This document shows, one piece after another, positions 13,701 through 25,743 of a stretch of DNA of 64,000 nucleotides. The stretch is from Hansfordia pulvinata (Eukaryota > Ascomycota > Sordariomycetes > Xylariales), in the NCBI GenBank assembly GCA_006538405.1, contig BJKQ01000026.1, positions 123,975-187,974 on the forward strand, read 5' to 3'. The notes beneath the pieces were generated by a model. The model ran no database searches and was not told the origin of the DNA. It saw only the letters and a list, made by a program, of their open reading frames with translations. The position numbers were made by a program, and so were the translations under genes. Position 1 is the first letter of the stretch. Every line of letters starts with the position of its first letter.

Positions 13701-15791
13701 TTAATATTTTATATCTTTTTAATGAACTTATATAATTTTTATAATTTATTATTTATTAATAAATAAATAAGTATATATAAAGGATCCTTATTTAACTGTA
13801 AATTAATAATATAATTAGCCTTTTTATACGAAAAGAGCTTAATAGCGTTATTTATATTAAAGAACTCTTTAAACTTTTAAAGATAAGTAAGAATAAGCTT
13901 AATTTCCTTATAATTTTAGCTTATAAAGATGTTTATTATCTTTATTAATAAGTTAAAGTCCACTTATATTATTACGTAATAATAAGTGCTTTTATTTTAA
14001 GTTTATTAAAATTTCCGGCGTGGCTTTAATATAAATTTAATTAAGTTATACTTAAATTATTAATAACTTATACTTAATTATAACGTGATTCGCTTTTAAG
14101 TTATAATACCGTTAAATAAAAGTAATAAGTTATTAAATAATTTAAGGTCTTAATTAATTATTAAATAAGGAACCTATAAAGTTCGCTTAATCCCTTTATC
14201 TTTAAAGTGTTATTATTACTTAATAAGATTTATAAGTTTTAATAAACATTTATATTATATCCGTAAAGGATATAAGCTTTATTAAGGCCCGATTTAATTT
14301 ATATTAAGTTATAAAGTTTAAATTAATTAAATTAACCTTTAAGCAGGTATTTAAGTTTATATATATACTTAACTTTAAAGCTCCCTTATAAGGTGGCCGT
14401 ATTAAGTAAGGCATATAAAACCGTATAAGCAGATTTATAAATTAATATAAATTAAAGGTAAAACATATAAAGGCTTATATTACCCTTTCACTTATTTTCT
14501 TAATTAATTCGTAAGGTTTTTAAGTAGGTTTTTATCCTTTTTTTACTTTACTTTTAACTTATAGTATTTTAATTTAATATAACCTTTTTTATTATAATAA
14601 TAATAAGTAACACCTTTCTTTTAATCGGTAAGCTTTTACTTCTTAATATTAAGGTTATTTAGCTTTAAATTATTATTATCTTTACGTTTTTTTTATTAAT
14701 TTTTATTATTAATGTTATTAAGTGTGTTTTAAGAGTTCTTTAATAATATATCGTTTTTATATTAAAAGGTCTTTTTAATAAACTTTTTCTCTTTTATACT
14801 TAATAATTCTTAATGTTAAGTAATAAGCTTTATTATCGTTATACGCTTAATAAATAGCTTAATTATATAATTAAGAATATTATCTTATAATATAAAGAGT
14901 AACTTTTTTAAGAATAATAAGGCTTATTCTTAATTAATATAAAACTTAAGTTAATACTTTAACTTAATTAAATATTAATCGAATCGATAAGGATCTTAAC
15001 TTAAATATTAAGCGGCTTGCTCCCGTTACGTATTTAAAGCTATTTACTTATAAGTAAAGTGTTTAATAATAAACTTAATTTATTTTATAAATTCTTATTA
15101 GCTTCCTTTAAAGGTATATAGCTCTTTTTAAGATAACGTTTTATAATAAGTTTAATATAAGCCTTTATAAGTTTTATTTAATTTTTTATAATTAAAGATA
15201 ACCTTTTCCTTACCGTTTCGTATACGTTTTAAGGAAGCTTAAAAGATAATCTTATAATTAGCTTATTAAGCATCTTATTAAAAGAAAGTAAACTTTATAT
15301 TAAGCGTCTCAATATTATTTATATTAATATAACGGCTTATATTTAAAGGGCTTATAAATTTAAGCGGTTTAATATATAAGTCTTTTTTTAAATTTAAGTT
15401 TAACTTTAAAGAGGGGGTTCCCCGCTTTTAAGAATTACCTTTATTTTAAAGGCGATTTAACTTTAAGCGTTACTTAAGTCCTTTACGTTTTAATTAATAA
15501 CACGGTTATTATTAATTTAAGTTTTATACCTTATTATATACCGGGTTAAAGATTTTAACTTTTATAATCTTTTTTAAATATTATTTATATTTATTAATAT
15601 ATTATTTAATTACCTTTATAATCGTCTTTCCTTTACTTATAAAGGAGATAAGTCGTTATCTTAATCCTTTTAAGAATTATTCTTATTTTATAAGGGTAAC
15701 GGTTATTATTTATTAACGATTTAAAGTGGATTAATTAATTAAGTATAAAATAATCCCTTTTTAATATTATCGTTCTTAACGGTAAAAGCTA
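10798..15791 (-). pseudogene. RIP-destroyed gag-pol
   Basis: This stretch aligns with the intact gag and pol (34041-39046) on the same strand. No frame survives because TAA and TAG are everywhere. The protease triad codons are still readable as Asp/Asn-Thr-Cys near 14345, so the unusual DTC motif of the intact copy is shared by both copies. Confidence 0.85.
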
Positions 15792-15825
15792 TTACTTTAA
15801 GTGATTAAAAAGGAAGGTTTAAAAT

Positions 15826-16009
15826 TATTATAAGTAAAAGATATAATTAAGTAAAGCAATGTTAAAAAGGTAATATAAGGTATATAATAAATAAGAATTA
15901 AACCTTAAACCTCCACGTTTAATAAGAGATTTAAGGGGTATTTATAAGGAGTTCGTACTGGTCTCGTATAGGAATGCATTAAGCTAAGTTAAGACTTCTC
16001 CTTATAATA
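15826..16009 (-). repeat. relic 5' LTR (right), less mutated than its partner
   Basis: 184 bp, matching the intact LTR. Its distal half (15925-16000) keeps many C and G positions that are mutated in the left relic LTR, for example CCTCCACG and GGTCTCG. RIP was therefore uneven between the two LTRs of the same relic. Confidence 0.9.
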
Positions 16010-19000
16010 ATACCTTAAATTATTATTATAATTATATTTTAATAAGTAATAAAGGTACTTTTAAATTAAGGAAAATAATAATACATTATATTTTAAAGTT
16101 ATAACTTAATTAAAATCGGTTTATAAATTATATTAAAAGAATTATAATTAATTTTAAATAAAGAACACGCGATTATATATTAACTTAATTAAATCGATTT
16201 ATTTTAAGTTAAGTTTATAAAAAGTAAGTACTTTATATAACGTTTTATTATAACTTTAACGTTACTTTTATTAATTATTTAAAGCGTAGCTTTATATAAG
16301 ATTAATTTAATTTAATTAAAAGCCTTAAAAGATTATAATTAACACTTATATTATAAACGATCATAAGTCCGTATTAATTATAATTTAATAATAAACTTAA
16401 AGTGTAACCTTAAATTTAATATAATCTTTTTTTAAAAGTTAAAATTTAAGAATTACTTTAACCTTACTTATTTAACTTAAAAAGTCTTATATATTTAACC
16501 GACTTTAATATAAATTAAGCTTACTTAATATTTTACACGCTTAATTTATAATTAAAATTAATCGATAATTAATCTTATTATTTTTAAGGATTAATTAATA
16601 ATCTTAACGTTTTTACACACTTTTAATTTAAATTAAAAAGACTTTAATATATTATAAGATTATAAAGATAAGAATTAAATCGTGTTATTTAAATTATATA
16701 AACTTAAAAAGCTTTAAAAAGCGTTATAAGTGAGTTACTTTAATATATTATAATATAATATATTAATATTATTATTTAATAATAATTAAATAAATACCCT
16801 TAAAAAAAAAGCTTTACTTACACGCCTTATCACGGATACGATTAACTTAAAGGTCGTATAAGATATTAATACCTTAAATCTTTCTTAAATTTAACTTAAA
16901 GGTTTATTAAAGTAAGAGTAAAAAGGTTAATAAAAGGACTTATTAACTTATAAAAATTAACGGACTTATTTTTATTTCTAATTATATATATATTTAACCT
17001 TTAATATCTTAATTAAGTTTAAGAATAAATCGGCTTTATTAATAATTAAGGTTTAAAAAGCTTTAAATAAAAGTGTAACCGATAATACGCTTAATAAGGA
17101 TTTAAAAAGCGATTTAAATAAAAAGGGTTTAAGCTTATCGTTCTTATTTAATAATTATAATAAATATAATATATAATACGCCTTTCCTTTTACTTATATT
17201 TAAAATCTTTTATTATATTTATATATATATAATTTAATATAATTAATATATAATAATTATTAAGTATTTAATCTTAATTAATCTTAAACCCTTTTTAAAG
17301 GGTATATAAGTATTATATAATTATCGTTTATATTATAATTATTTTCTTTTACCTTTTAATTTAATCTTAAAACCATTAATATTACCTTTAATTTAATTAA
17401 TTATATCGTTTTAAACCTTATTATTATTATTACCCTTAACTTAATTATTAACTCTTTATCTTTATTATTATCTTTATTATTATTAAAAGTGGTAAGTGCT
17501 TTTATTCTTATTAATTTTAAGTAATATTAAGACTTTAAATACACTTATACTTAATTTTCTTATTTTTATTAAAGTTAAAGGCTATATCGGTATATTATTA
17601 ATAATTATTAAATATTTTATTAATTTATATAATAACTTTATTTTTAATCGACCGATTTTATATATTACGACCTTTTTTATTATTAATAATAAGCCTTTAC
17701 TTTTAAAGTGTTTACTCGCGAAATATAATAATTATTTAAAATACGGCCTTATTTTTTATATTTTTAATAATAATATCTTTCTTATTATTTTAATATTAAG
17801 CGTTAAGCTTAATCTTTTAAGCTTTAAAGTCCTTTTTATATTTTTAATTATTGATTAATTTAAGTCGTTTATCCTTATTCTTATTATTATCCTTTTTATT
17901 TATAAGATCTTTACTTTTAAATATTTTAAGATATATAATTTTAAAAAATTAACGGTTAATAAAGAAATAATTAAGATTTATATTTCGGTAAATATTAAAA
18001 ATATAATTAAAGGTGTATATATCTTTTTTTAAAATAATTAAACGCTTTATATAAACGGTAAAAAGATTAATAATAAAAGTAAATTAATATTAATTATATA
18101 ATAATTATATATAACACTTATTTATAAATAACATAATTAAAATACTTTTTAAAATCTTTTATAAGGCTATAATTATAAAAGATTAATATTATAAGTTTAT
18201 TTTATATTATAAAGAAATCTTTTATATTAAATATTAAAAAAGGAGTTTAAAGATTAAAAGATTAAAACTCTTTTAATATCTTTATATTTTATAAATTATA
18301 ACGGTTATTATAATATTAATTATAATTAAAAATAAAGAAAAGTAATATAAAAGTAAAATCACGTACTTTTAAGCTTATATTTATATATTTTTTTACTTAT
18401 AATTTATTTTAATAACCTTATAAATTAACGCTTTTTCTTATAACGTTTTTCGGGCGGTAAATCGTTTTTTTACGGTCACTTAAATAAGATTCTTTTTAAG
18501 GGTTTTTCCGCTTATTAACTTTATTATATTTATTTTTATTCTTTTATTATTATGATTTTTTATCTTACATATTATTATTTTCATACTTATAATAATTATA
18601 TATTAATAATATACTTATAACCTTAAAAAATTAAGTTTTAAGTTAATTATAATTAAAAGGTAACGTAAATATAAGTTAAATACTTATCTTTATATTATAA
18701 AATAATCTTTATTATATTTTTATTAATTTAAACGCTTTATAATATAATTATTATTTTAATTTTAATAATTAAATAATAAATATGTACTTATATATTTAAA
18801 TTATTAAATTACTTAATAAAAGCTTTACTTTTCGTAAAGTTATTAATAAATCATATCCTTACCTTTAAAAAGGTAAAACTTTAATAATTAAAAGTGTTAA
18901 AATTTAAAAGATATATAAAATAAGTAATTAACACCGATATAAAAAAATTTAATAATTTTATAATAATTATATATTAACGCTTTTATATTAAAAAACTATT

Positions 19001-20117
19001 TAACAATATTAATAAAATTAATAAAATTAATAAAATTAATAAAATTAATAAAATTAATAAAATTAATAAAGTTATTAATAAAATAAGTTAAATTATAAAT
19101 GTGGTAATAATATAAAAGTGTAAAAGTTTAAGTAAAGTAATAATAATAAGTATAAGTTAATTAATATTTAATAATTAATTCTTAATAATTAAGTAAAGCC
19201 GTAAAAATAAAGATTTAAGTTAATTAAGTTTTAAAAAAAGTGGACCTTACTTTTTTTTCTTTATTCTTTAAAACATTTTTTATTATATATTTTAATTAAC
19301 TTAATTAATTATAATAATTTTAAATACGCTTTCACTCCCGCTTTTTATTTTATATAACTTAAAAATAATTATTATATATTAATTATAAAAAAAAAATTTT
19401 TAAAAATAAAAAAAAAATTTTACTTATAAAGACTTAAATGTAACGACCTGGATTCTTCTTAAGAAAAATACAGAGTTGGTTTAAGGGTTTATATTTTAAA
19501 AGAACACTTAAAAGGTCGTTTATCGGTAAATAATGAGTAATTAATTAATAATAAGTAATTTAAAGTATTAAATAAGTGGTAAACTATTATTAAAAGGTTA
19601 CTTTTATTTAAAAATAACTTAAATACTTAAATTGATTATTAAAGTAATAAATAATTAAATATATAAGAAACCTTCCGTTCTTATATATCCTTTATTCCCT
19701 TATTAATATTATGTCCCGGATTATATTTTTTAAGGTGATCTTTATCTTGCTTACGACCTTTTTCGTGAGCGTTACCTTAATTATAATAATTATAATAAGC
19801 GTGTAAACTACTTATTATCTTAACGGTGATCTTAATTACGTGATCTTATCTTATGTTTTCACCTTTTCTTATATATATAATTAGTTTAACGTTATCCTGC
19901 GCGATCATTAATTTATAAGTCTCTTACTTATATTAATATGGCCCGTCTTACCGGCTTAATAATCGGTTTGTAATAATAAAGCTTATAAATTAAACTTAAA
20001 AGAACTTAGCTTTTATTTATTATATTTATAACGACTTAAATCTTAATGTAAAAGGTAGTTTTTAATTTAATGGACTTATTACTTAAAACGGGTACCCACA
20101 GGTACTTAGGTTTTAAG
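16010..20117. repeat. AT-rich, RIP-mutated block
   Basis: Same composition as the other AT-rich blocks. Apparent frames such as one at 17496-17858 are Leu/Ile/Asn/Phe-only translations of AT-rich DNA and are not genes. GC content recovers gradually from about 19440. At 20088-20142 there are GGTACCCAC and GGTACCCGTGGGTACC palindromes at the border with the GC island. Confidence 0.75.
19009..19072. repeat. 9-bp tandem repeat (AATAAAATT)n
   Basis: About seven head-to-tail copies of a 9-bp AT-only unit within the AT-rich block. Confidence 0.85.
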
Positions 20118-21444
20118 CTAAGTCCCGCTGGGTACCCGTGGGTACCTTATTCGAAACTTTACACCGAGGAAGGTTGCCATGATTAATGCGGCTATCGGGG
20201 TTGTATAGCTTGTTCCCCAGGCCGCACCTGTACTTATTGCATTTAGGCTAAAAACATGTATTCCCGTATGGATGCCGTGCCCGGGAGCCCACCCGTTAAT
20301 ACCATGTCCATAATTAGAGCCTTTTGGAATAAGGTCGCCTATCTTATAATTCGGGTTGTGCATTCGGGAATAATCGATCTCGGTCCCGCCGACACAGAAG
20401 ACGGAGTCCCAGCTGGATTCATTAGCAAGATTATACGAGAATAGTACATGTCCTATACTTACACGCATGGTGTGTTATCGGTCAGCTCACGATCATGGTT
20501 GCCAGCTGACTGGATGATTGCTATTCCATTTCGAGCTGCTTTATCGTATGCTTCTTTGAGCTTTCGCCAGTTTTCCGCATGAAGGCCATAGAGACCACCA
20601 CGTTCACGTCGCCGTAGAACTCCTCCGTTGAACTCGAAGTTGAGACTGATCACGATTACAGACCCTTTAAAGTCTTTTCGTTTCTTCTTGCGATTATGTT
20701 GTTCGATAATATCGTTCACAGCTGTTACATTGCTCGTAATCAAATATCCTGCTACAGCATCAGAGTATCAGTTACCTTCAGACCATTGTTCCAAATGTGA
20801 AAATTGATTCTCAGGCCCATCTTCATCGTAATGACATAAAACTTTGACGTTCCAGACGTTGGCTGACTGAGCTATAGAGCGGCCCTTTCCGGCAGCCACG
20901 CTTGCTACCCGAGTTCCATGGGCGATGTGTTCGACGGGCTTCTCTAAAGTGAGTGGAGGGATCTGTGCACACGATTGATTTAATAATAATTCGCTTAGAA
21001 TAGTAATGCGTGGCTTACCATGGTACCATCCAGACAGTATTTTGATGGGTCCGAGGACTTAGTACCTGGTGGAAAGTGATGCACTCGGCTCGATTGTCCA
21101 TCTTGCAATATCCCGCGCGTTAGATCCCAGTGCATGTTGGGCGCCTCCCCTGCCGTACGAAAAGTGCCAAGACGGTCATCAACTCCTCCATCAATAACAT
21201 ATATATCAACACCTTCTCCGTTCGGAGGATCGTTGAGAAGTTGGAGGGGTTTTTTGACAACCCAGACCTGCTCTCTGGACGTGTCTTCTTGTTCATCCTT
21301 TTCTTTTAACTCGTTGGGACTGAAACGAATTTTATGTCCGGCGGAAACCTGGAGGTTCCACCACGTGCTTTGGGGTTCCTGTATGATCTTCAAAGATAGA
21401 CCAGTGGAAATACACGTTAATAGAAGTATAAGGGAGGCGAACAT
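20118..21444 (-). pseudogene. secreted subtilisin-like serine protease (S8), broken
   Basis: Exon 1 (21444-21019) starts at an ATG and encodes a typical signal peptide (MFASLILLLTCISTGLS). It contains the catalytic Asp motif VIDGGVD at about residue 85. A 56-bp intron (20963-21018, GTAAGC...CACAG) leads to exon 2, which carries the His motif AHGTRVASVAAG, the oxyanion motif SAGN and, in a shifted frame, the Ser motif GTSYTTP (usual form GTSMATP). Three lesions are visible. An in-frame TGA lies at 20768-20770, with the frame open on both sides. A frame change near 20450 falls at a GTGT dinucleotide repeat. The C-terminus is lost where the gene meets AT-rich repeat DNA at 20118. The order Asp, His, Asn, Ser and the spacing fit family S8. 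The protein was presumably secreted; no function remains likely. Confidence 0.85.
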
Positions 21445-21653
21445 TTAGAAGGTGAAGATTGACTAATGATGAAATGATTTCGAAAAATGGGTTTCAAATG
21501 AACATAAAGAGGTTGCGCTTAAACAGTACAGGTTGATCCGCGGAGTGCAGAGACTTGTAAAAGCTAATGATAAGAAGCGCGGGGATCGTGATATATTAAA
21601 TTCTCGTACTCTTAAGGTCTATTATTAGTGCAGTTATCCGTCCTGAAGGAATG

Positions 21654-21815
21654 TCAGCGACGGATCAAGGATACTGCAGGCGATTGTTCGCTTTTAAACG
21701 AACGGTAGCGACGGCTCAAGGATAGTGCGGGCGGTTGCTCGGCTTTATAGAGAAATCGCTTATAAAGGAACGCCAGTGACGGCTCAAGGGTAGTGCGAGC
21801 GACTGCCTGTTTTTA
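21654..21815. repeat. imperfect minisatellite, three copies
   Basis: Three copies of an AGYGACGGMTCAAGGRTA-type unit, starting near 21656, 21707 and 21775. Spacing varies (51 and 68 bp), and each core is followed by a GCGRNYG-type tail. Confidence 0.75.
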
Positions 21816-22191
21816 TTAATAGATGCCTCCATCTTTCTTTGAAGTATGAGTTATTGACGTATATCTTTCCGTAAGAAGATAGTGGTTACAGTAATTCCTT
21901 TGCCATGCCCTGATTCCGGCGGGGTTCGGTGCGCCCGGTGGTCACGTGACGTGATGATGCGACGCCGGGTCTCGGAGGCATGCCAGTTCACAGTGGCCGT
22001 GAGCCATTAGAGGGCCTTCTGTACATCCCACTTGCTGGTGCGCAGGACGCCCAGGAACATGACACATCTTGAGACAGCCCCCGAGCCTCGTCTTGTGCCT
22101 CACCGACCTTCCGACATCCAACTCCCGGGCGGCTCTGGATGACTTCGCCCTCTCCTATGGTCGCGATGTGCTTTGACTGGCGCAATGCGAT

Positions 22192-22270
22192 GCGCTGAGT
22201 CAAACTCACACCGGCCGCGCTGAGTCAGACTCACATCTGCCGCGCTCAGTCAGACTCACACCGATCGCGC
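22192..22270. repeat. 25-bp tandem repeat, three copies plus start of a fourth
   Basis: Units GCGCTGAGTCARACTCACAY begin at 22192, 22217, 22242 and 22267, an exact 25-bp period. Each unit contains the short inverted pair TGAGT...ACTCA. Confidence 0.9.
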
Positions 22271-22932
22271 TGATGTAAGAGTACAGAACAACGAATGAAC
22301 AGCGGAGGATGATCCGTCCTCAGGATCGCATTCTGCAAGGGTCCAGCGCGGATATCAGACATCAGTGATGCCGACACAGGGAAAGGTTTGTTATCAGTCT
22401 ATCATGACGCAGCAGCGGTATTCACCGTATAAGGCGGCGGTCGCTCTTTCCTATCAGAACTTAGGACGGCTTTTAGGAGCATCTGCCCTATTTTCGGGGT
22501 CCGGGGCTCGTCGAGTACCCTGGAGTCTCGCTGGCGAACTGGCCGTGAGCGTGAGCGTGGACATGTCACAGTGCACCTTAGAGGTACCGCAGCCCATATC
22601 CACACCTCACCGAGTGAATACTAAGGTGCTACACATAGGAGGCAGGAACACCAGCAACGGGGAGACCAGCGATGCCCGGCGACTTCCATGACCGTAAAAG
22701 CAAGACCAGAAATGGGCGCGGGTGGGCTTACTTCTAGAAAATGGGGTGCAGCCAGAGATAAAGACAATACTTTACTCGTCGTGAAGGAAGACTGTAAAAG
22801 ACAATTCCAGGCATGATTTTCCATTGATCCTACTCTCTTCCTCACAAGAAGGTCGCGTACTCCGTCAACCACGTATTCTCTCCGCGTTCATTACACTCGT
22901 TCCCTGTATTTTTCGAATACCCAGCAAGCCGT

Positions 22933-23760
22933 TCACTCCCCATACCCCCCCACGATATCGAGATGGCTGTGCTCGGTTGGTCCTTCGTCGACGTGACGTC
23001 GCTGCTCTCTGGTCTCGCGACGAGACAGAGGGACGTAGCTGCGCAGCTCGCCCACCCGCAGCCTGCGCCTCTCTGCTCTCGCTGTCAACCCGCGTGCCTC
23101 TTCCTCGTGTGCCTGTGCCTGCTCTTCGAGCACCCGCGCCTCTTCCTCGAGGATCTGCGCTTGGGTCTCGCGGCGAACGCCCGGGTCGTCGGGAGGTTGC
23201 CGTCCAGCCGCCGTCTCGCTTTCGTAGTACCGCACGAATCGCCTCCATTTCTCGTACTCTTGCGGTGAGAACGGGGCAGCAGATGCCTGACGCGTGTTAT
23301 CACGGGTCTGTGTGTGTGTGTGGGTGTATGGCGGTCTCCTGCCTCTTCCCTGGAGCACCACCACCTCCTCCTCGCACTGCTCACCGCTCGTCATGGCTTC
23401 AGCATTCCTGGGGTCCTCGGCCCGAGTATTGTGTCCTCGCAACTCTGCTGATACTTGGCCACCTACGCGAGGCTGTCCATTCGACGGCGGCGGAGGCGGA
23501 GGCGGACGCCGTTGGGCGATTCTGCGGTCGCCGTGCCGTTGCTCACCATTCCTCGGCGACTGATCAGGTCGCGACCTGCCGAGGCCGACACCGACACCGA
23601 CATCTCCGCCTCCGAATGGCCCGCGATCATGCAGCCACGCTTGCAGTATCACATCTTCTCTGCCACCCCTCACCGTGACTTGCGATTGAGCTGCTCTCGC
23701 TGCCTCGTCTCGGCCCTTGCTAGGGGTGGTGGCGAAATGACATGCTTCTTGCTCGTCGAC
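22933..23760 (-). CDS. hypothetical proline-rich and coiled-coil protein (last exon; 5' part unresolved)
   Basis: A 276-codon open stretch on the minus strand ends with a TAA or TAG-type stop at 22933. A credible acceptor (CTGAC ... ATTAG) directly precedes its 5' end at 23760, so an upstream exon is expected around 23880-24060; the start codon is not resolved. From N to C the sequence has a Gly/Val-rich part, a poly-Pro run, a Thr-His repeat encoded by a TG-dinucleotide repeat (about 23300), the motif SPQEYEKWRRFVRYYES, and a Glu/Ala/Arg-rich segment (ILEEEARVLEEQAQAHEEEA) that should form a coiled coil. The family is not recognised. It lies upstream of nothing obvious and shares strand with the two genes that follow. 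Confidence 0.5.
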   Translation of the reverse strand, partial: VDEQEACHFATTPSKGRDEAARAAQSQVTVRGGREDVILQAWLHDRGPFGGGDVGVGVGLGRSRPDQSPRNGEQRHGDRRIAQRRPPPPPPPSNGQPRVGGQVSAELRGHNTRAEDPRNAEAMTSGEQCEEEVVVLQGRGRRPPYTHTHTQTRDNTRQASAAPFSPQEYEKWRRFVRYYESETAAGRQPPDDPGVRRETQAQILEEEARVLEEQAQAHEEEARGLTARAERRRLRVGELRSYVPLSRRETREQRRHVDEGPTEHSHLDIVGGYGE

Positions 23761-24277
23761 CTAATGAATTCGAAGATTAGTCAGTGAATCATTCTAGGAC
23801 TGGAAGAATAAAGGCGCATTTAGCAATGCTGCCCTGCTTAGATCTGAGGAAGGCCAATAGAGGGTTTGGACTGGGTCAGGTCGTGGGAGAAAAGACAACA
23901 CCAGTATCATCCAGCCGCACGGCGGCCTGAAGTGATGCCTGGGAATGGCTGATGCTTTGCTCTAAACGTGAAGCAGCGGACTTAGTCGCCGGGACCAGGC
24001 GAGCGCGACTTGGTCTGCTCACTGAGCTGGGCTGCACCCATCTGGCATCCCGAGAAGTGAACAATGATCAGAAGATATGCGCGGCATGTGTGACCCGCGG
24101 CGGTGTCGATTCAGTAACCAGATTCAAGTTCAACTTACCCTCGGGCTCGTATCGAGCGCTGTTTGCTCCTCTGGGGTCTGGGTACCCTCTTCTTGACGTC
24201 CATGCCCGGGGTTCAGCGCCGTTGCAAGCTGGGGCTGGTACGCCTGGTGATCAAATCTGTGGACAGAGTGAGTGAGA

Positions 24278-25292
24278 TTAGCGCAGGCACTCGCGGCACA
24301 CAATCCCACGTTGAGACGATGATACTGAACATGAATGCACTTGAAATGAGAATGGGAAGGGGGGCGCTCCAGACGAGAAAACGTGCCCTTGCTCTCTTAT
24401 GATCTCGCGGCTCGGCTCCTTGTCGCTATCTTCTGCTGTTGCTAATCGAGCTTGGACTCGTGTGCTGGACCTCCTTCCCGGAGCAATGCCGTGTTCACGA
24501 GATGTCGGCGGACTAACACCTGCCAGGTCAGGATTCTGGCTCGACTCGGTGATGGCCTCTCTGCGCGCCTGCTGGCGTGCCCCCCTTTCAACGAAACGGT
24601 CGCAAGCCGGGCTCATTGCCGCATCTCTGCTGCCCGTATTTCTCGTCGGCTTCGGCGGCTGTGCGGGAGTTGTTGTGGCTGGATCAGGGCGTGAGCCGGA
24701 GAGCGGAGCAGCGTTCGAGACTGGAGCAGGCGAGATGCTTGTCGGGGGGTCTGGGATCTCTCGGACGATCGAGCTGAGAATGCCCAGGAAGCTCTGGTAC
24801 CTGGCCTTCTTCTCCCAGTCGACCGGCCAGGCCTCTTCGCCCTCTGATTCCCGGCATAGGTACTCAGGCTGTGCGTCGCGGACACGACGCCAGTGCCTGC
24901 TCTTGATGAGATGGCGATGGGGCAACGCCGTGTCAAGCTGGGCGGGTGGAATGTTGTTTGCTGGGTCGAACTTGTGCCCGTGGTGGTATCTTTGTATCTG
25001 GCGCGCTCGGAGCCTCATGTTGGGAGATAGATCTTTAAAACAAGCCACGTGGCATCAGCATTTGCTTCAAGGTTGTACCATACGCGAATCTATCTACGGG
25101 GATGGAATTGAATGGATGAGGCGGAAGCAGAGGCAAACGACGAGCAGACCACTTACCCTTTCGCTTAACCCCATTGCTCTTTACCACGGGTGACCCATTG
25201 CCGTCGATTCGAGGCTCGGAGTTGTCGGCCTCAACCTGACCGTGAGCATCTGGCCCGGAAGACTCTTCGTGTGCTCCAAGGCGCCCGGACAT
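24278..25292 (-). CDS. hypothetical protein, two exons (296 aa)
   Basis: Exon 1 is 25292-25157, intron 25156-25033 (124 bp, GTAAGT...AAAG) and exon 2 25032-24278. Splicing joins phase 1 to phase 1 and gives 297 codons including the stop. I chose the ATG at 25290-25292 (context CACGATG); the frame stays open to another ATG at 25529, so a longer start is possible. The N-terminal part is charged and contains RLRARQIQRYHHGHKFDP and an aromatic, acidic segment (PVDWEKKARYQSFLGIL) near residues 125-145. The C-terminal half is Pro/Ser/Thr/Arg-rich and probably disordered. I do not recognise the family. No signal peptide or membrane segment is visible. Confidence 0.55.
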
Positions 25293-25743
25293 CGTGGTGA
25301 AGATGACACGACGGCTTGAACGTCGCGATAAGACTGTCGTGGGCTGTCCACGAACGTACGACGAGGGCCTTGACAGAGACGAGGACCTGGAAGGTAGCTG
25401 AGGACGCGGTGAAGTGTCAACCTGGGAAAGCAGTCTGAGTGAAGAGAAGGGTAGTAGCAGAAAGTGGGCACATACTGTGGCTAGATAGATGTCAGGCAAG
25501 GTGTATTGCAAGCTGGCTGTGGGGCTCATACGAGTAGACAGTTGAGGCGGCCAGACGCACCTGGGCTTCGACGTTGGCGTCCACGAGCCAATCTGACCTG
25601 CCGGACCAGCAGCAGAGACACACCGTCTTCAAGCCGGTGGCTTGCCAGACGTGTAACACACACAAGGTACAAAAGGCAAACAGACAAGGGTTGAAACAAG
25701 GGGAAACAAGGCCGCGCAAGACGGACGCATGCCATGACCTGGG

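Larger units (their letters stand above)
8766..16009 (-). mobile_element. RIP-destroyed full-length relic of the chromovirus at 32025-39263
   Basis: This block aligns end to end, in the same orientation and with a nearly constant offset of about 23.25 kb, with the intact Gypsy element. Most differences are C to T or G to A transitions. Examples are the LTRs, the palindrome CGGTACGTACCG near 9010, the antisense-gene promoter (9290-9420), the pol terminus (about 10798) and the gag start (about 15791). Length is 7244 bp against 7239 bp. Flanking pentamers are ATCTT (8761-8765) and ATACC (16010-16014), compatible at four of five positions once C to T is allowed, so the target duplication is not clean. 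The relic proves that the accessory antisense region was present in an older copy. Confidence 0.93.
21445..22932. other. gene-free GC-balanced stretch with minisatellites
   Basis: No frame here has a credible start, introns or recognisable domains on either strand. The 5' side should hold the promoter of the broken subtilase. Two tandem repeats (21654-21815 and 22192-22270) and one TTAGG-type palindromic unit (about 22455-22500) occupy part of it. Confidence 0.6.

Noticed and set aside
17496..17858. A 120-codon open frame in AT-rich DNA
   Set aside because: It consists almost only of Leu, Ile, Asn, Phe, Tyr and Lys and is explained by base composition. No motif is present.
19438..20100. A possible solo LTR starting TGTAACGACC
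   Set aside because: No second copy, no defined CA end and no target duplication could be seen.
20745..20771. A 24- to 25-nt GT...AG segment that would remove the subtilase TGA
   Set aside because: Too short to be a spliceosomal intron, and the frame is open on both sides of the TGA without it.
20960..21020. The subtilase intron considered as the cause of the later frame break
   Set aside because: The 56-bp intron splices cleanly in phase. The stop at 20768 and the frame change near 20450 lie downstream and are independent.
22963..23678. Several plus-strand frames of 89-284 codons
   Set aside because: They mirror the minus-strand coiled-coil and proline-rich gene. Their composition is that of an antisense shadow, and most start at non-ATG codons.
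24399..25193. A 264-codon plus-strand frame
   Set aside because: Shadow of the two-exon minus-strand gene, whose splice phases are consistent.
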